Source: Agapanthus africanus
Taxonomy: Eukaryota > Streptophyta > Magnoliopsida > Asparagales > Amaryllidaceae
Length of the DNA: 64,000 nt
Direction: 5' to 3'
NCBI GenBank assembly: GCA_030015575.1
Contig: CM057342.1
Location: 259,928,867-259,992,866 of the forward strand
The translations under genes were made by a program, and so were the position numbers. The notes beneath the pieces were generated by a model that searched no databases, was not told the DNA's origin, and saw nothing but the letters and a program-made list of their open reading frames with translations. Below are positions 1-8,797 of this stretch, piece by piece; the stretch's first letter is position 1; each line of letters opens with the position of its first letter.

Positions 1-780
1 GACATTTTGTCTTCATCCAAAGTTTGTCATTTTAATAGATAAAATCAAGCTCTTTTGTGGCTTTGCCATAACAATTACGATAACTTGAAGCAACAATATG
101 AGTTAGTTACTCCTATGCAGATGGTGGTTTAATTCAAGTACTTTGCGGTTAGGGTATTATAGGTTGAGCTCAATGATCTTGAAGAAAGAGTTGACAGTAA
201 AATGGAAAAAATTAAAAAACTTTTTACAAAAATGAAGTTTTAATTATTGATAACTTAATGGTTTTGGGAATGAAATTTGGAAACACTAGATTTTTAGGAT
301 GAAATTTAGACAACTCAATACTTTTGATACTTTTAGGATAAAATTTGAAAATACTAGATTGTGAAATTTGAAAATATTAAAATTTTAAGGGCGGGATAAG
401 AAAAAAACCCAAAATATATTTGAGTTTGAGTTTTCCTCTCTTGGGGCAAAGATAACGTGGGTTTCATGCAATAGTGTTGGAGTTTTGGGGCCAACAAAAA
501 GTTGGTATTAACTCTTGGTTTTTAATGGCTTGGGATGATGTTTTGGACTACTTCGTCAACATTTTAAGTTAAGTAAACAAACCCAAACTTTCAGCTTAAG
601 GAGACAAGAAAATTGATTGTCCCTTTGACTCCCCCACTCAAGCCCTATTTCCATGAAACAAACAACCCATAAATGATTTTGCCAAGTTCAAGTGCCAATA
701 GCAACAGTTTAGCAATTTGAGTTACATTGATGATGACCACAAGAGGTATTTTCTAAGATTACGACACATGGCGAATGACG
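1..780. other. AT-rich flank, no gene seen
   Basis: AT-rich sequence with short loosely repeated phrases such as gaaatttgaaaat around 270-390. I see no long ORF, no tRNA-like or rRNA-like sequence and no recognisable transposon terminus. It is probably the DNA into which the Tat-like element inserted, or an older decayed repeat. Its right limit is set only by where I place the first LTR. Confidence 0.5.
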
Positions 781-912
781 TGTCCCGAAGGTTACGGAGT
801 TAGAATAGATGAGTTACATTAGGGGCATTCCTCGTGACCGTGAGAATACACCCGACCTATCAGAGACCAATACTTTCCACCTTCACCTAGCAAACTACCA
901 ACAGCTTGTCTC

Positions 913-1066
913 CGAGCTTCTTCAGTCTCCTTGCTCGTCTCCGAGCCATCCGACATGCCGAGCTTCCTCGGTCTCCCGGCTTGTCTCTGAGCTCCTGACA
1001 TGCCGAGCTTCCTCGGCCTCCCGGCTCGTCTTCGAGCTCCTGACGGACCGAGCTTCCTCGGTTTCT
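913..1066 (+). repeat. 45-bp tandem repeat in U3
   Basis: About 3.5 imperfect copies of a 45-46 bp unit beginning cgagcttcctcgg, with units starting at 913, 959, 1004 and 1049. They lie 200-350 bp upstream of the TATA box, the usual place for U3 enhancer repeats in LTRs. They produce spurious ORFs on both strands. Confidence 0.75.
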
Positions 1067-1270
1067 CCTGATCAGTCAAGAACGCGGAGCCCATACACCC
1101 CCGCAACGGCTCCGCGTATATCTCCAGGGCGAGATATCCGCCTCCCCACGTTCCGTGTCCCATGCTAGCGCATCCCCCCATTAACGGGCGCACCCCGCCA
1201 TTAAATGCGAGGATAACACAGGGGTGTAACGGACGGCGATGATCTCGCGCCTGCTCGCTCCACGCGACCA

Positions 1271-1279
1271 CTATATAAA
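1271..1279 (+). promoter_or_regulatory. TATA box of the Tat-like LTR
   Basis: ctatataaa sits about 260 bp before the LTR end. Transcription would start near 1300 and run into gag at 1611. This is inferred from motif and position only. Confidence 0.55.
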
Positions 1280-1540
1280 CCCCTCTCTCAGACGACTCAG
1301 GTAACTCGAATTCATTCCAATACGCCGTTACTCTGCTTTTATTTCTCGGCTAACTTGATCGTTGGAGGGTCCTAAGGTGGTCAACCCACCCCGGGGCTTT
1401 CTTTGCAGATAGCTCGGCGTTAACATCAACTCATTGAGATCCACACTCAACAACTCCCAAATCAAATCTCAACCGTTAAAGGCTGCCATCACAGGATCGA
1501 CGGAGGACAACATCTGAGGGAGATCACAACCTCCATCAGT

Positions 1541-1558
1541 TGGCGCCGTCTGTGGGAA
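1541..1558 (+). other. Primer binding site (PBS), Tat-like
   Basis: TGGCGCCGTCTGTGGGAA begins two bases after the LTR terminal CA. This motif follows the 5' LTR in many plant Tat-lineage gypsy elements. It differs from the Athila PBS (gccgttgccgggga) seen elsewhere in this window. I do not assign the tRNA. Confidence 0.7.
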
Positions 1559-1610
1559 CGTTTTCAGAAGCTTCTCCACCCGTAAAACTTGATCTTCCGC
1601 CCTCGACCCG

Positions 1611-3236
1611 ATGGCGAGCGACAACCACGACGGTCCAAATACGAGCCGCCACAACGGAGGCGGGAGCGGCTCGTCTCTCCCTCCTAACGTCATCAACGCC
1701 TTATTCGCTCGGATAGAAAGGCTCACATCGATGGTGAATGTACTCATCCGCGTCTAAACGACGGGCCCTACCCACCAGGCCACAGTTCCCCCTCCCCAGG
1801 ATAACGACGTCTACAGAAGGACGGAGGGCCATGCTCAGGCCCTCGATTTCGCTCATGCTCATCTCAGCGCCACCGAACGCTGGCGTGCCGACTCCGGCCA
1901 TCGTCACCCGCATGCGGCGATTGATTCCATGACCCGCTGGACGCCGGACAGCTCCACGCCCCGATCCCAGGGAAGACTGGGCAGTCGCTCCGATACCCGC
2001 CGCGCGTTCTCTCCCCCTGAGGAGGTGTCGGTCAGCTCGCCTGCATCCAGGCATGACCGACGCCCCCACTCTCGCTGGGGCCGCGCGAACGGCGAACGGC
2101 GGGACTATTCGAGAAGGGCCTTGCCCGAGGATTTAAGAAATTTGATGGAGTGGAATCAGAGCCGCACAATTACGCAGACCTGGAGCGGGGGTAGCCACCA
2201 CTCCGATTGTGCAGAATCCTCGGGGTACCACCACCGGCTTGAAGTCTTCGAAAAGAAAATCGATGGTTTACGACGAGATAGCCACATGTCCAGCGAAGGG
2301 GCCAGGTATTCCGCTGATTCGCTCACAAAGCCCTTCACAGAAGAGCTGCTGGTCGAGCACGTATCGTCCAGGAACAAGCCGCCCAAAGTGGCCCTCTTTG
2401 ACGGGAAGTCCGACCCGAAGGACCACCTAGACGTATTTACGGTGGAGATGAGCTTCCAAGATAACTCGGACACGGCTTAATGCCGAGCTTTCCCTACTGC
2501 CCTCATTCGGACTGGCTGGGACTGGTTCCGGGGGCTCGCGTCGCGCTCCATCTCGACCTTCGACGAGCTGGCTACTCAATTCCTCGGTCATTTCGTCGGA
2601 AACCGACGACAAAAAAAGACGGTCGATTACCTGTTCACCATCAAGAATGGAGACAAGGAATCATTCAAAGAGTATGTCACTCGCTTCTACAATGCCCTCT
2701 TGGAGGTTCCCGAGCACCACGACGAAACCATTATCACTACGCTGAGGTCGGGTCTTAGGCACAAAGAGTGGCTCCACTCTTTTGCATTAGCACAACCTAG
2801 GACTATGGCTAAAGTAAAAGCTTGGACTGAGCGGGAAATCTGACTCAAGTCAGAGGTGAACTCCAACCTGCCCAGAGGCGACCAAGCCGACCAAAAGAAG
2901 AGAGGCAGGGAAGAGAAAAAGAAAGCCGACCGACCAAAACCTTACTCCCCGAAGTTCCAGGAGTACACTCCTCTTTACATCTCCCAGACCGAGCTGTTGG
3001 AGGAAGCAAAGGGCGAGAGGTTCTTTAAGCTCCTACCAGTTACCCAAAGAGCGGGCAACCGTCTCTACGGCTCGTACTGTGCCTATCACGGGATGCAGGG
3101 TCACCCGACCGAGAACTGCAAACAACTCCATGACTACATCGAGGAGTTAATCCACTCAGGCCACCTGGCGAAGTACTTATGGGACAAACGGCAGGCGGAA
3201 CGGGAACAAAAAGACCAAACCCCCCCGGGGAATTAA
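1611..3236 (+). pseudogene. gag: gag of Tat-like element, three in-frame stops
   Basis: One reading frame from ATG 1611 to TAA 3236 (about 541 codons), with stops at 1755 (taa), 2478 (taa) and 2841 (tga). The last lies in EREI*LKSEV and fits a CGA to TGA change. The central part has the plant gypsy capsid signature: VALFDGKSDPKDHL near 2390, then CRAFPTALIRTGWDWF and YLFTIKNGDKESFKEYV. The C-terminal part carries a CAYHGMQGHPTENC zinc-knuckle-like motif near 3080. This would form the virus-like particle shell. No protease or RT follows, so the element would need proteins from a relative. The gag identity is clear; the start codon is inferred from its position 73 bp after the LTR and the shared frame. 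Confidence 0.85.
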
Positions 3237-3499
3237 CGATCGGGCAGATCATGGTCGTCACCGAATGACCCGAGTCCAAGCAACAAAGACAGCCGCTGAA
3301 TCTGGTCATTCAATGCAGGAGAGTTTAAAAATTTTCATCGAATCTGTATTTTATTTAATAATAAAGATTCTTACTTCCCTGCGATCTGAACCGCTTCTTT
3401 TTGTTTCTATGCTAAAAACATCTTGCAAGGCTGGCGGGTAGCTTCTGCTCGTCAAGCAAAGACCAGCCCTTCACTCAATGAAATGAAGCTCGGATGCGC
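3237..3499. other. Post-gag non-coding spacer
   Basis: After the gag stop there is a short GC-rich stretch, then an AT-rich piece around 3325-3380 (ttatttaataataaag), then entry into the tandem array. No trace of protease or RT. This is where the pol region of an autonomous relative would have been lost. Confidence 0.5.
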
Positions 3500-4477
3500 G
3501 TATAAGTAGCCGACTAAAGCCCTCACCACGAAGCGACCGAGCAAATTCCTACTCGGTCCATCCGCAGCGGGTAGCTTCCTGCCCAACAACACTGTGGATC
3601 TAAAACCCCCACCATGAGGCGACCGAGCAGATTCCTACTCGGTCCATCCGCAACGGGTAGCTTCCTGCCCAACAACGTTGTGGATCCAAAGCTCTCACCA
3701 TGAGGCCACCGTGCAGCTTCCTGCCTGGTCCACCCCTAGCGGGTAGCTTCCTACCCAACAACGCTAAGTATCGAAAGCCATCACCAAGAGGCAACCGTGC
3801 AACTTCATGCCCGGTCCATCCGCAGCGGGTAGCTTCTTGCCCAACAACGCTGTGGATCCAAAGCCCTCCCTACGAGGCCACCGTGAAGCTTCCTGTCCGG
3901 TCCCTCCGCAATGGGTAGCTTCCTTCCCAACAACGCTGTGGATCTAAAGCCCTCACCACGAGACGACCGAGCAGATTCCTACTCGATCCATCCGCAGCGG
4001 GTAGCTTCCTGCCCAACAACGTTGTGGATTCAAAACCCTCACCATGAGGCCACCGTGCAGCTTCCTGCTTGGTCCAACCGCAGCAGGTAGCTTCCTACCC
4101 AACAACGCTGTGGATCTAAAGCCCTCCTCACGAGGCCACCGAGTAGCTTCCTGCTCGGTCCATCCACAGCGGGTAGCTTCCTGCCCAAAAACGCTGTGGA
4201 TCAAAAGCCCTCCTTACGAGGCCACCGAGCAGTCCATCCGCTGTGGGTAGCTTCCTGCCCAACAACGTTGTAGGACCAAAGCCCTCACCATGAGGCCACC
4301 TTGTAGTTTCCTACCCGGTCCATCCCTAGCGGGTAGCTTCCTACCCAACAACGCTAAGGATCTAAAGCCCTCACCATGAGGCCACCGTGTAACTTCCTGT
4401 CCGGTCCATCCGCAGCGGGTAGCTTCCTGCCCAACAACGCTGTGGATCTAAAGCCCTCCTCACGAGGCCACCGAGTA

Positions 4478-4692
4478 TTTCACGCCCTACCTCCAATACA
4501 GAGAGTATTGTCCGCTTTGGCCGAAACCGCACGGTTTTTCCCTTTAGAGCGAACCGGACCCGACCAGGGGCCACTTCCCAGAAGGTCACCCATCCCAAGA
4601 CTTCCCTGGCCCGAGCACGCTTAACTACGGAGTTCTCAAGCTCCTGTAGTTCCGGTTCACTTAAAAGGCGCCTCTGTATTGAAGAATGGTAT
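4478..4692 (-). repeat. Inverted R-U5-like arm of the TRIM
   Basis: Reverse-complement copy of the LTR from its 3' end back to just past the TATA-like box (4945-4951). The arm stops exactly at tggtat, the first six bases of the PBS. The LTR carries the complement atacca at 4958-4963, so the junction lies on a 6-base shared sequence. The first bases are tttcacg where the LTR end predicts tgtcacg, a single change. This looks like minus-strand strong-stop cDNA joined in inverted orientation, by inference. Confidence 0.8.
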
Positions 4693-4698
4693 CAGAGC
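4687..4698 (+). other. PBS of the TRIM, tRNA-Met type
   Basis: tggtatcagagc, the classic initiator tRNA-Met complement of plant copia, TRIM and Tekay elements. Here it directly follows (and overlaps by six bases) an inverted rather than a direct LTR copy. Confidence 0.8.
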
Positions 4699-4758
4699 TG
4701 GTCTCTCAATAGTAGGTCTGTGGTTCGAGGACGAACCATTGTTCAAAGGTGGGGAGAA

Positions 4759-5172
4759 TGTCGGGACCCGGTTCTTGCTCACGGAGCAAAGTGCCACACG
4801 GAACAAAGTGCCACGCCAAGTGTCGTGTTAAGTGGGCGGGGGCCACCTCTTGAATCCGTGGGGGCCACCTCTTGAGTCCGTGGGACCCACTGTAGAACAA
4901 TGGGGACTCTTCGGAATACATTCCGAAAGGGGGTAGATCTGTACTATAAATGAAATAATACCACTCTTCAATACAGAGGCGCCTTTTAAGTGAACCGGCA
5001 CTACAGGAGCTTGAGAATTCCGTAGTTAAGCGTGCTCGGGCCAGGGAAGTCTTGGGATGGGTGACCTCCTGGGAAGTGGCCCCTGGTCGGGTCCGGTTTG
5101 CCCCAAAGGACAAAACCGTGCGGCTTCGGCCAGAGCGGACAATACTCTCTGTATTGGAGGTGGGGCGTGACA
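4759..5172 (+). repeat. 3' LTR of the TRIM
   Basis: 414 bp from tgtcgggaccc to ggcgtgaca, with TGTC/GACA terminal complementarity. It is preceded by a purine-rich tract and followed by the target duplication gagta. It contains a TATA-like tataaat at 4945-4951 and the 5S-like segment. Longer than the 240-350 bp I recall for typical Cassandra LTRs, so I call it Cassandra-like. Confidence 0.8.
5010..5078 (+). other. 5S rRNA-like segment in the TRIM LTR
   Basis: Contains agttaagcgtgct and ggatgggtgacctcctggga, which match the conserved internal control region of plant 5S rRNA (box A / intermediate element / box C). The flanks do not match 5S ends, so it is a retroelement-borne copy, not a gene. 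An inverted second copy lies at about 4571-4640, with one change inside the box C stretch (ccttctggga). Confidence 0.85.
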
Positions 5173-5451
5173 GAGTAGCTTCCTGCTCGGTCCATCCACA
5201 GCGAGTAGCTTCCTGCCCAAAAACGCTGTGGATCAAAATCCCTCCTCACGAGGCCACCGGGTAACTTCCTGCTCGGTCCATCCGCAGTGGGTAGCTTCCT
5301 GTCCAACAATGTTGTGGGACCAAAGCCCTCATCACAAGACGGCCGGGTAGCTTCCTGCTCGGCTCATCCACAAAGGGGTAGCTTCCTGCCCGAATAAACA
5401 CTGTGGATCCAAAAAACCCACCACGAGGCGGCCAGGGTAGAACCAAGTGAC

Positions 5452-5760
5452 ACCGACCTTCTTACACTTGGCTATCAATCGATTCGTACTCGACGCGCGA
5501 TCGCCACCTCGACTCCGGGGAAAGGGAGGATACCGACCTTCCTACACTTGGCTATCAATCGATTCATACTCGACGAGCGATCGCCACCTCGACTCTGGGG
5601 AAAGGGAGGATACAGACCTTCCTACACTTGGCTATCAATTGATTCATACTCGATACGCGATCGCCGCCTCGACCCCGAGGAAAGGGAAGATACCGACCTT
5701 TCTACACTTGGCTATCGTTCGACTCATGCTCAATAAATGATCGTCGCCCAGAAAGGGTGA
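5452..5760 (+). repeat. 80-bp tandem array
   Basis: Nearly four units of exactly 80 bp starting accgacctt at 5452, 5532, 5612 and 5692. Each contains cacttggctatcaatcgatt and acgcgcgatcgcc-like segments. It lies between the 86-bp array and the antisense ORF. Overlapping short ORFs here are repeat artefacts. Confidence 0.85.
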
Positions 5761-5769
5761 ACACCGGCC

Positions 5770-5905
5770 TAACACTTGCAAGATAAAGATACTTATGAGC
5801 TAAAAGTACTTGCAAGATGAAAAAACCTACGAGCTAAAAATACTTGTAGAATGAAGATTCGAACAATGAAAAGTATGCGAGCTAAAAGTACTTGCGCAGT
5901 GAGCA
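5770..5905 (+). repeat. Short imperfect tandem repeats
   Basis: Three to four diverged units of about 35 bp built on acttgcaagatgaa...gagctaaaagt. The stretch leads into the 3' end of the antisense gene. Confidence 0.6.
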
Positions 5906-5933
5906 GACATTTGGGCAAAGGAAAAAGGTGTAC

Positions 5934-5939
5934 TTTATT
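5934..5939 (-). promoter_or_regulatory. Poly(A) signal for the antisense ORF
   Basis: AATAAA on the minus strand (tttatt on the plus strand), about 100 bp beyond the antisense stop codon. This is the right place and strand to end an antisense transcript of the Tat-like element. Confidence 0.5.
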
Positions 5940-6041
5940 TATAATCAAAAATAAATACAAGGTATTATGGGCTTCTCAACCTTACAAAAATGCCCGGAGG
6001 CTTACAAAATTTTGAAAAAAAAATCCCCAAAGAAGGAAAGC

Positions 6042-6269
6042 TCAAGCCGCCCGCTCGGCCGGGATCTCACCCTGCTCGAGACCGCTATCAGGGACCAAAC
6101 CTGCGACCTCGGGGTCGGCGCTTCCGCCAACAGCCTCGCCCCCAACGGTCGCCTCATCGACTTCCCCCTGCGGCGCTTCCTTGGCCAAGGGGTACTTAGC
6201 GCGGAGCTCGCTGTCATTGAACCCCGGCATAAACTCCTTGACGACGTCGAGGGTGCTGTGCCACACGAC
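6042..6269 (-). pseudogene. Antisense ORF of Tat-like element, C-terminal part
   Basis: Minus-strand frame reading WHSTLDVVKEFMPGFNDSEL, then an acidic/Ala-Gly-rich tail to a stop at 6042. It is the continuation of the exon at 28702-29114: the copia-1 target duplication acgac (6265-6269, 28702-28706) lies in it, and removing copia-1 joins the two parts. Antisense ORFs of this kind are known from Tat-lineage elements (for example Grande and RIRE2 types); their function is not established. Interrupted, hence a pseudogene. Confidence 0.7.
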
Positions 6270-7446
6270 TGTTAGTTATATGTATGCCCTAGAGGCCATT
6301 ACTGTATATGCGATGTATATTGTAGTGGATGCTTGGACTTATATAGGAAGGACTTTCTTGCTCGACATGATAGCATGCTATCTGGTTGCACTTTATCTTA
6401 ACATGTAAACAAATACTGTTTTGTGATCACATGTTGATAAAGCCTTTAGGATGATTACTTGACCACCAGGATTATGATGCAGATCATAGTAGTGGGGACA
6501 GGGTAGTCGATAAGTACATCCTTCAAATGTTCCTAGTCGTGGGAGTATTGAGACAGGGCATCGATACTCCAGAGTAGACTAGCGTATGCGCTTCTTGACC
6601 CATATGATGGGCGATGGATGATCCCATATCCATTGGTGTTTGACATCAGAGAAGGTATACGGGTGCTCAGTGGAGACTGGGTACACTGGACGGACTCGCC
6701 GAGAACTCCTAAATAGTATTATACCTATCGTCGGATAGCAGTTCTCTGGTGACACTGGTACATGTTAGTCTGTAGACCCGAGATCGTCATAGAGTCTTGT
6801 GTGATTCCCACTGTGCTTTGATTTCCACCTTACCATGGACAAGAGATCGTGCAAAATGGTGGCTTTTGGATACAGTCCCGAATCACATGGAGGCAATGAG
6901 CGATAGGAGGGGTTTCGTCTCTCCCGGTATTGGGGGTTGATGTTGCGCTGTGTTTGATTGGCCATAACAGGAAATCCCTGGCCAGGATTGCTGAGATTTA
7001 CTGGTAAGTGTTATCAGTAGTTTCTTGAATCGTTATAGACCTTGCATCGGCATGACTTATCGGGCTATTGGGGTCTGACATAATACCACCCCCAGGCTGT
7101 GATATGCGACATATCAGACAAAGAGACCGGACTGTACGGTAGTGTTACTGATTGGATTCGCAGGAGTTATAGTAGGCTTGCTTGTTGATCATCTGATCGC
7201 TCAATACCCGGGTGGCCGTTACATTTAGCAAACCGCTTGCGGCTTGTGGGTGTTTGATATGATCATCACCTACTGCCGGCGTATTGACGAGTCTTTAGAG
7301 TCCTATACAGAGGTTTCCTGGTTCATGCGAAACGAAGTAGGATCACATATGTGATATGTGCGGAACCGAGATTAATACGAGTATGTGATACCGTATTCTA
7401 TTCTCGCAATATGTGATATCGGTCGGGTATATGTGATATAGCCGGG

Positions 7447-7541
7447 TTATCGGATCAAGTATTGATTCGATAAGTTGATTCATCTGATATTAGTCGGTTA
7501 TATGTACTATAGCCGGATTATTAAATCAAGAGTTGATTTAA
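7447..7541 (+). promoter_or_regulatory. Two conserved hairpins in the copia LTR
   Basis: Hairpin one spans 7447-7473 with 12-bp arms beginning ttatcggatcaa and a 3-nt loop. Hairpin two spans 7521-7541, ttaaatcaa-gag-ttgatttaa. Both recur in the 3' LTR (27673-27699, 27747-27767) and in copia-4 (60559-60585, 60491-60511, minus strand). Differences between copies keep pairing in the RNA sense through G-U pairs. Role unknown; an RNA stem near the transcript ends or a protein-binding site are options. Confidence 0.65.
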
Positions 7542-7676
7542 TAGTTTAATGTATAATTATATATTTGATATATTAAATTACATTAACTAATATTAGCTCA
7601 CTTAATATTTCTTTCTCACTTTTTGATACATTGATATATATATGTGATATATATTAATTGTATTCTTTTTTGCACA

Positions 7677-7680
<4 letters not shown>

Positions 7681-7751
<71 letters not shown>
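7681..7751. repeat. (TA)n microsatellite
   Basis: About 35 uninterrupted TA units. The 3' LTR has only about nine at the same place (27900-27917). The two LTRs were identical at insertion, so the difference arose afterwards by slippage. Confidence 0.95.
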
Positions 7752-7754
<3 letters not shown>

Positions 7755-8548
7755 ATATATTGTTGTGTCATTCTAGGTTACACATGCAACATGTATGAGA
7801 CTAATACCATGTTAGGGTTAATGTTAGGGTTAATATTTATTCTTAAGTAATTACAAATTAGTGGAGATATTTTGATGGTTGGAAGCTTGGAGAAGGTTTA
7901 AGATAACCATTGACTTAGTCCACTCTTTTGTTTTTCTTAAGATATTTATCAACTCAACCATTAATCATACACAATGGTTAACTCTCTACAAGGGTCAGAT
8001 ATATGATATACTCACCCATGATAGCATTTCTAATCTCATGAGTTCATTCATCTTCTTCTTCTTCATCAAGTGAGAAAAGCTTGCTAGCTTTTTCAAAAGT
8101 GATGGAAACTTGTGAGAAAAATATATCTAAAGTGGGCTCACTTCCTACTTCATCATCTTATACCATTAGCCATTTAGTTTAGGGTGTTTGCTTCACTAAT
8201 CTACACAATTAGTGAAGAGATAGCATGAGCTAGTGTCTCCTCGGCGTAGATCATCTTCGGCCTCGAAGACTTCGAAGCAAGCTTGTTCGTTTCTTCATGG
8301 GAGCCATTCTAGAGTCCGGGGATCGTGATCGCAGCGAAGGGACTACTACACGGAGCTATTGAAGTGAAGGACCGGTCTACAAAGGTTGTATTTCTTGTTC
8401 ACTTAGATGTAAAGAGTTTACATATCTTGTTTTACCCTAAGTCTTTAGTTAAGATCTTGGTTAGGGTTTCTTTAGCACCCCAAAATTTTTAAAGTAGCAT
8501 GATTGATGCTTGCCAAAACCTTCACAAGATGCTAAGCTAACCCTACAG

Positions 8549-8560
8549 TGGTATCAGAGA
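8549..8560 (+). other. PBS of copia-1
   Basis: tggtatcagaga, one base after the LTR end. The tRNA-Met-type consensus is tggtatcagagc, so the twelfth base differs. Confidence 0.85.
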
Positions 8561-8745
8561 CAAGCTAGAGCATTAGGCGTTTTCTAGACGAAATTTGAAG
8601 TCCGATTGAACTCCGAAACCTCGATAAATCCTAGTTTCTGGAAAAAAATTCAAAAGTTGAATTTTTTCATATTAAAAATACTCAGAAAATCATGCAGGGA
8701 ATTCTATGGACCCACCTGAAGAACGAGTCCCTAACTCGCTATAGT

Positions 8746-8797
8746 GACCGCACAACCGTGGCCAAAACTTGGTTTTGGCGGCGGTTCTGCGGCGCCA
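8746..8797 (+). promoter_or_regulatory. GC-rich hairpin downstream of copia-1 PBS
   Basis: Arms of about 22 nt around a ttg loop: ccgcacaaccgtggccaaaac against gttttggcggcggttctgcgg, with about three mismatches. It sits about 200 nt after the PBS. Copia-3 has the matching structure at 33831-33879, and both Athila leaders have the same core (gcggaaccgcgg type). Confidence 0.65.

Larger units (their letters stand above)
781..1538 (+). repeat. 5' LTR of the Tat-like element (start approximate)
   Basis: The right edge is firm: sequence ends ...cctccatca at 1538, two bases before the primer-site motif at 1541. A TATA box lies at 1271 and a GC-rich U3-like region precedes it. The left edge is a guess at tgtcccgaag (781), the first TG-type start next to the change from AT-rich flank to GC-rich LTR-like sequence. 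The partner LTR is outside the window, so neither the start nor a target duplication can be checked. Confidence 0.5.
4478..5172 (+). mobile_element. Cassandra-like 5S-bearing TRIM with inverted left LTR part
   Basis: A 695-bp insertion in the 86-bp array with a perfect 5-bp target duplication gagta (4473-4477 and 5173-5177). The right end is a full LTR (4759-5172, TGTC...GACA) containing 5S rRNA-like sequence, the hallmark of Cassandra TRIMs. A tRNA-Met-type PBS (tggtatcagagc, 4687) and a PPT-like aaggtggggagaa before 4759 mark the + orientation. The left LTR is not a direct copy: 4478-4692 is the reverse complement of 4958-5172, 215 bp each with about 13 differences by eye. The element has no coding capacity and would have moved using proteins of other elements. 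Both outer ends therefore carry the same U5 terminus. Confidence 0.85.
3500..5430 (+). repeat. 86-bp tandem array with paired hairpins
   Basis: About 14 units with an 86-bp period; the tccgcagcggg phase point recurs at 3561, 3647, 3733, 3819, 3905 and 3991. One unit near 4237 is about 12 bp short. Each unit contains two small inverted repeats sharing a cttc loop: gggtag-cttc-ctaccc (perfect at 3741-3756) and a ccgag..ctcgg type (for example 4139-4158). The array is cut by the Cassandra-like insertion at 4478-5172 and resumes after it. Such arrays are common in the 3' non-coding part of Tat/Ogre-type elements. Function unknown. Confidence 0.85.
6270..8547 (+). repeat. 5' LTR of copia-1
   Basis: 2278 bp, tgttagttatatg to ctaaccctaca. 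It is 72 bp longer than the 3' copy, mostly because of a longer TA run at 7681-7751 and a 12-bp duplication near 7810 (atgttagggtta twice). LTR-type blocks such as gggtggccgttac near 7210 are shared with copia-2, copia-3 and copia-4. Confidence 0.92.

Noticed and set aside
3700-4250. Several 60-80 codon ORFs on both strands in the 86-bp array
   Set aside because: They repeat the unit translation, change frame with repeat length and have no domain. Repeat artefacts.
4693-4758. tRNA gene or tRNA-derived SINE (ggttcgagg resembles a B box)
   Set aside because: No A box or cloverleaf; it is the internal domain of the TRIM between PBS and PPT.
5010-5078. A functional 5S rRNA gene
   Set aside because: Only the internal control region matches; the 5' and 3' ends of 5S are absent, and it lies inside an LTR with a target duplication.
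3500-5760. CRISPR-like array
   Set aside because: Direct repeats of 80-86 bp without unique spacers, in plant DNA beside retroelement genes.
7806-7832. Interstitial telomere repeat (ttagggtta)
   Set aside because: Only two copies from a 12-bp duplication in one LTR; the other LTR has one copy. Not a telomere-type array.
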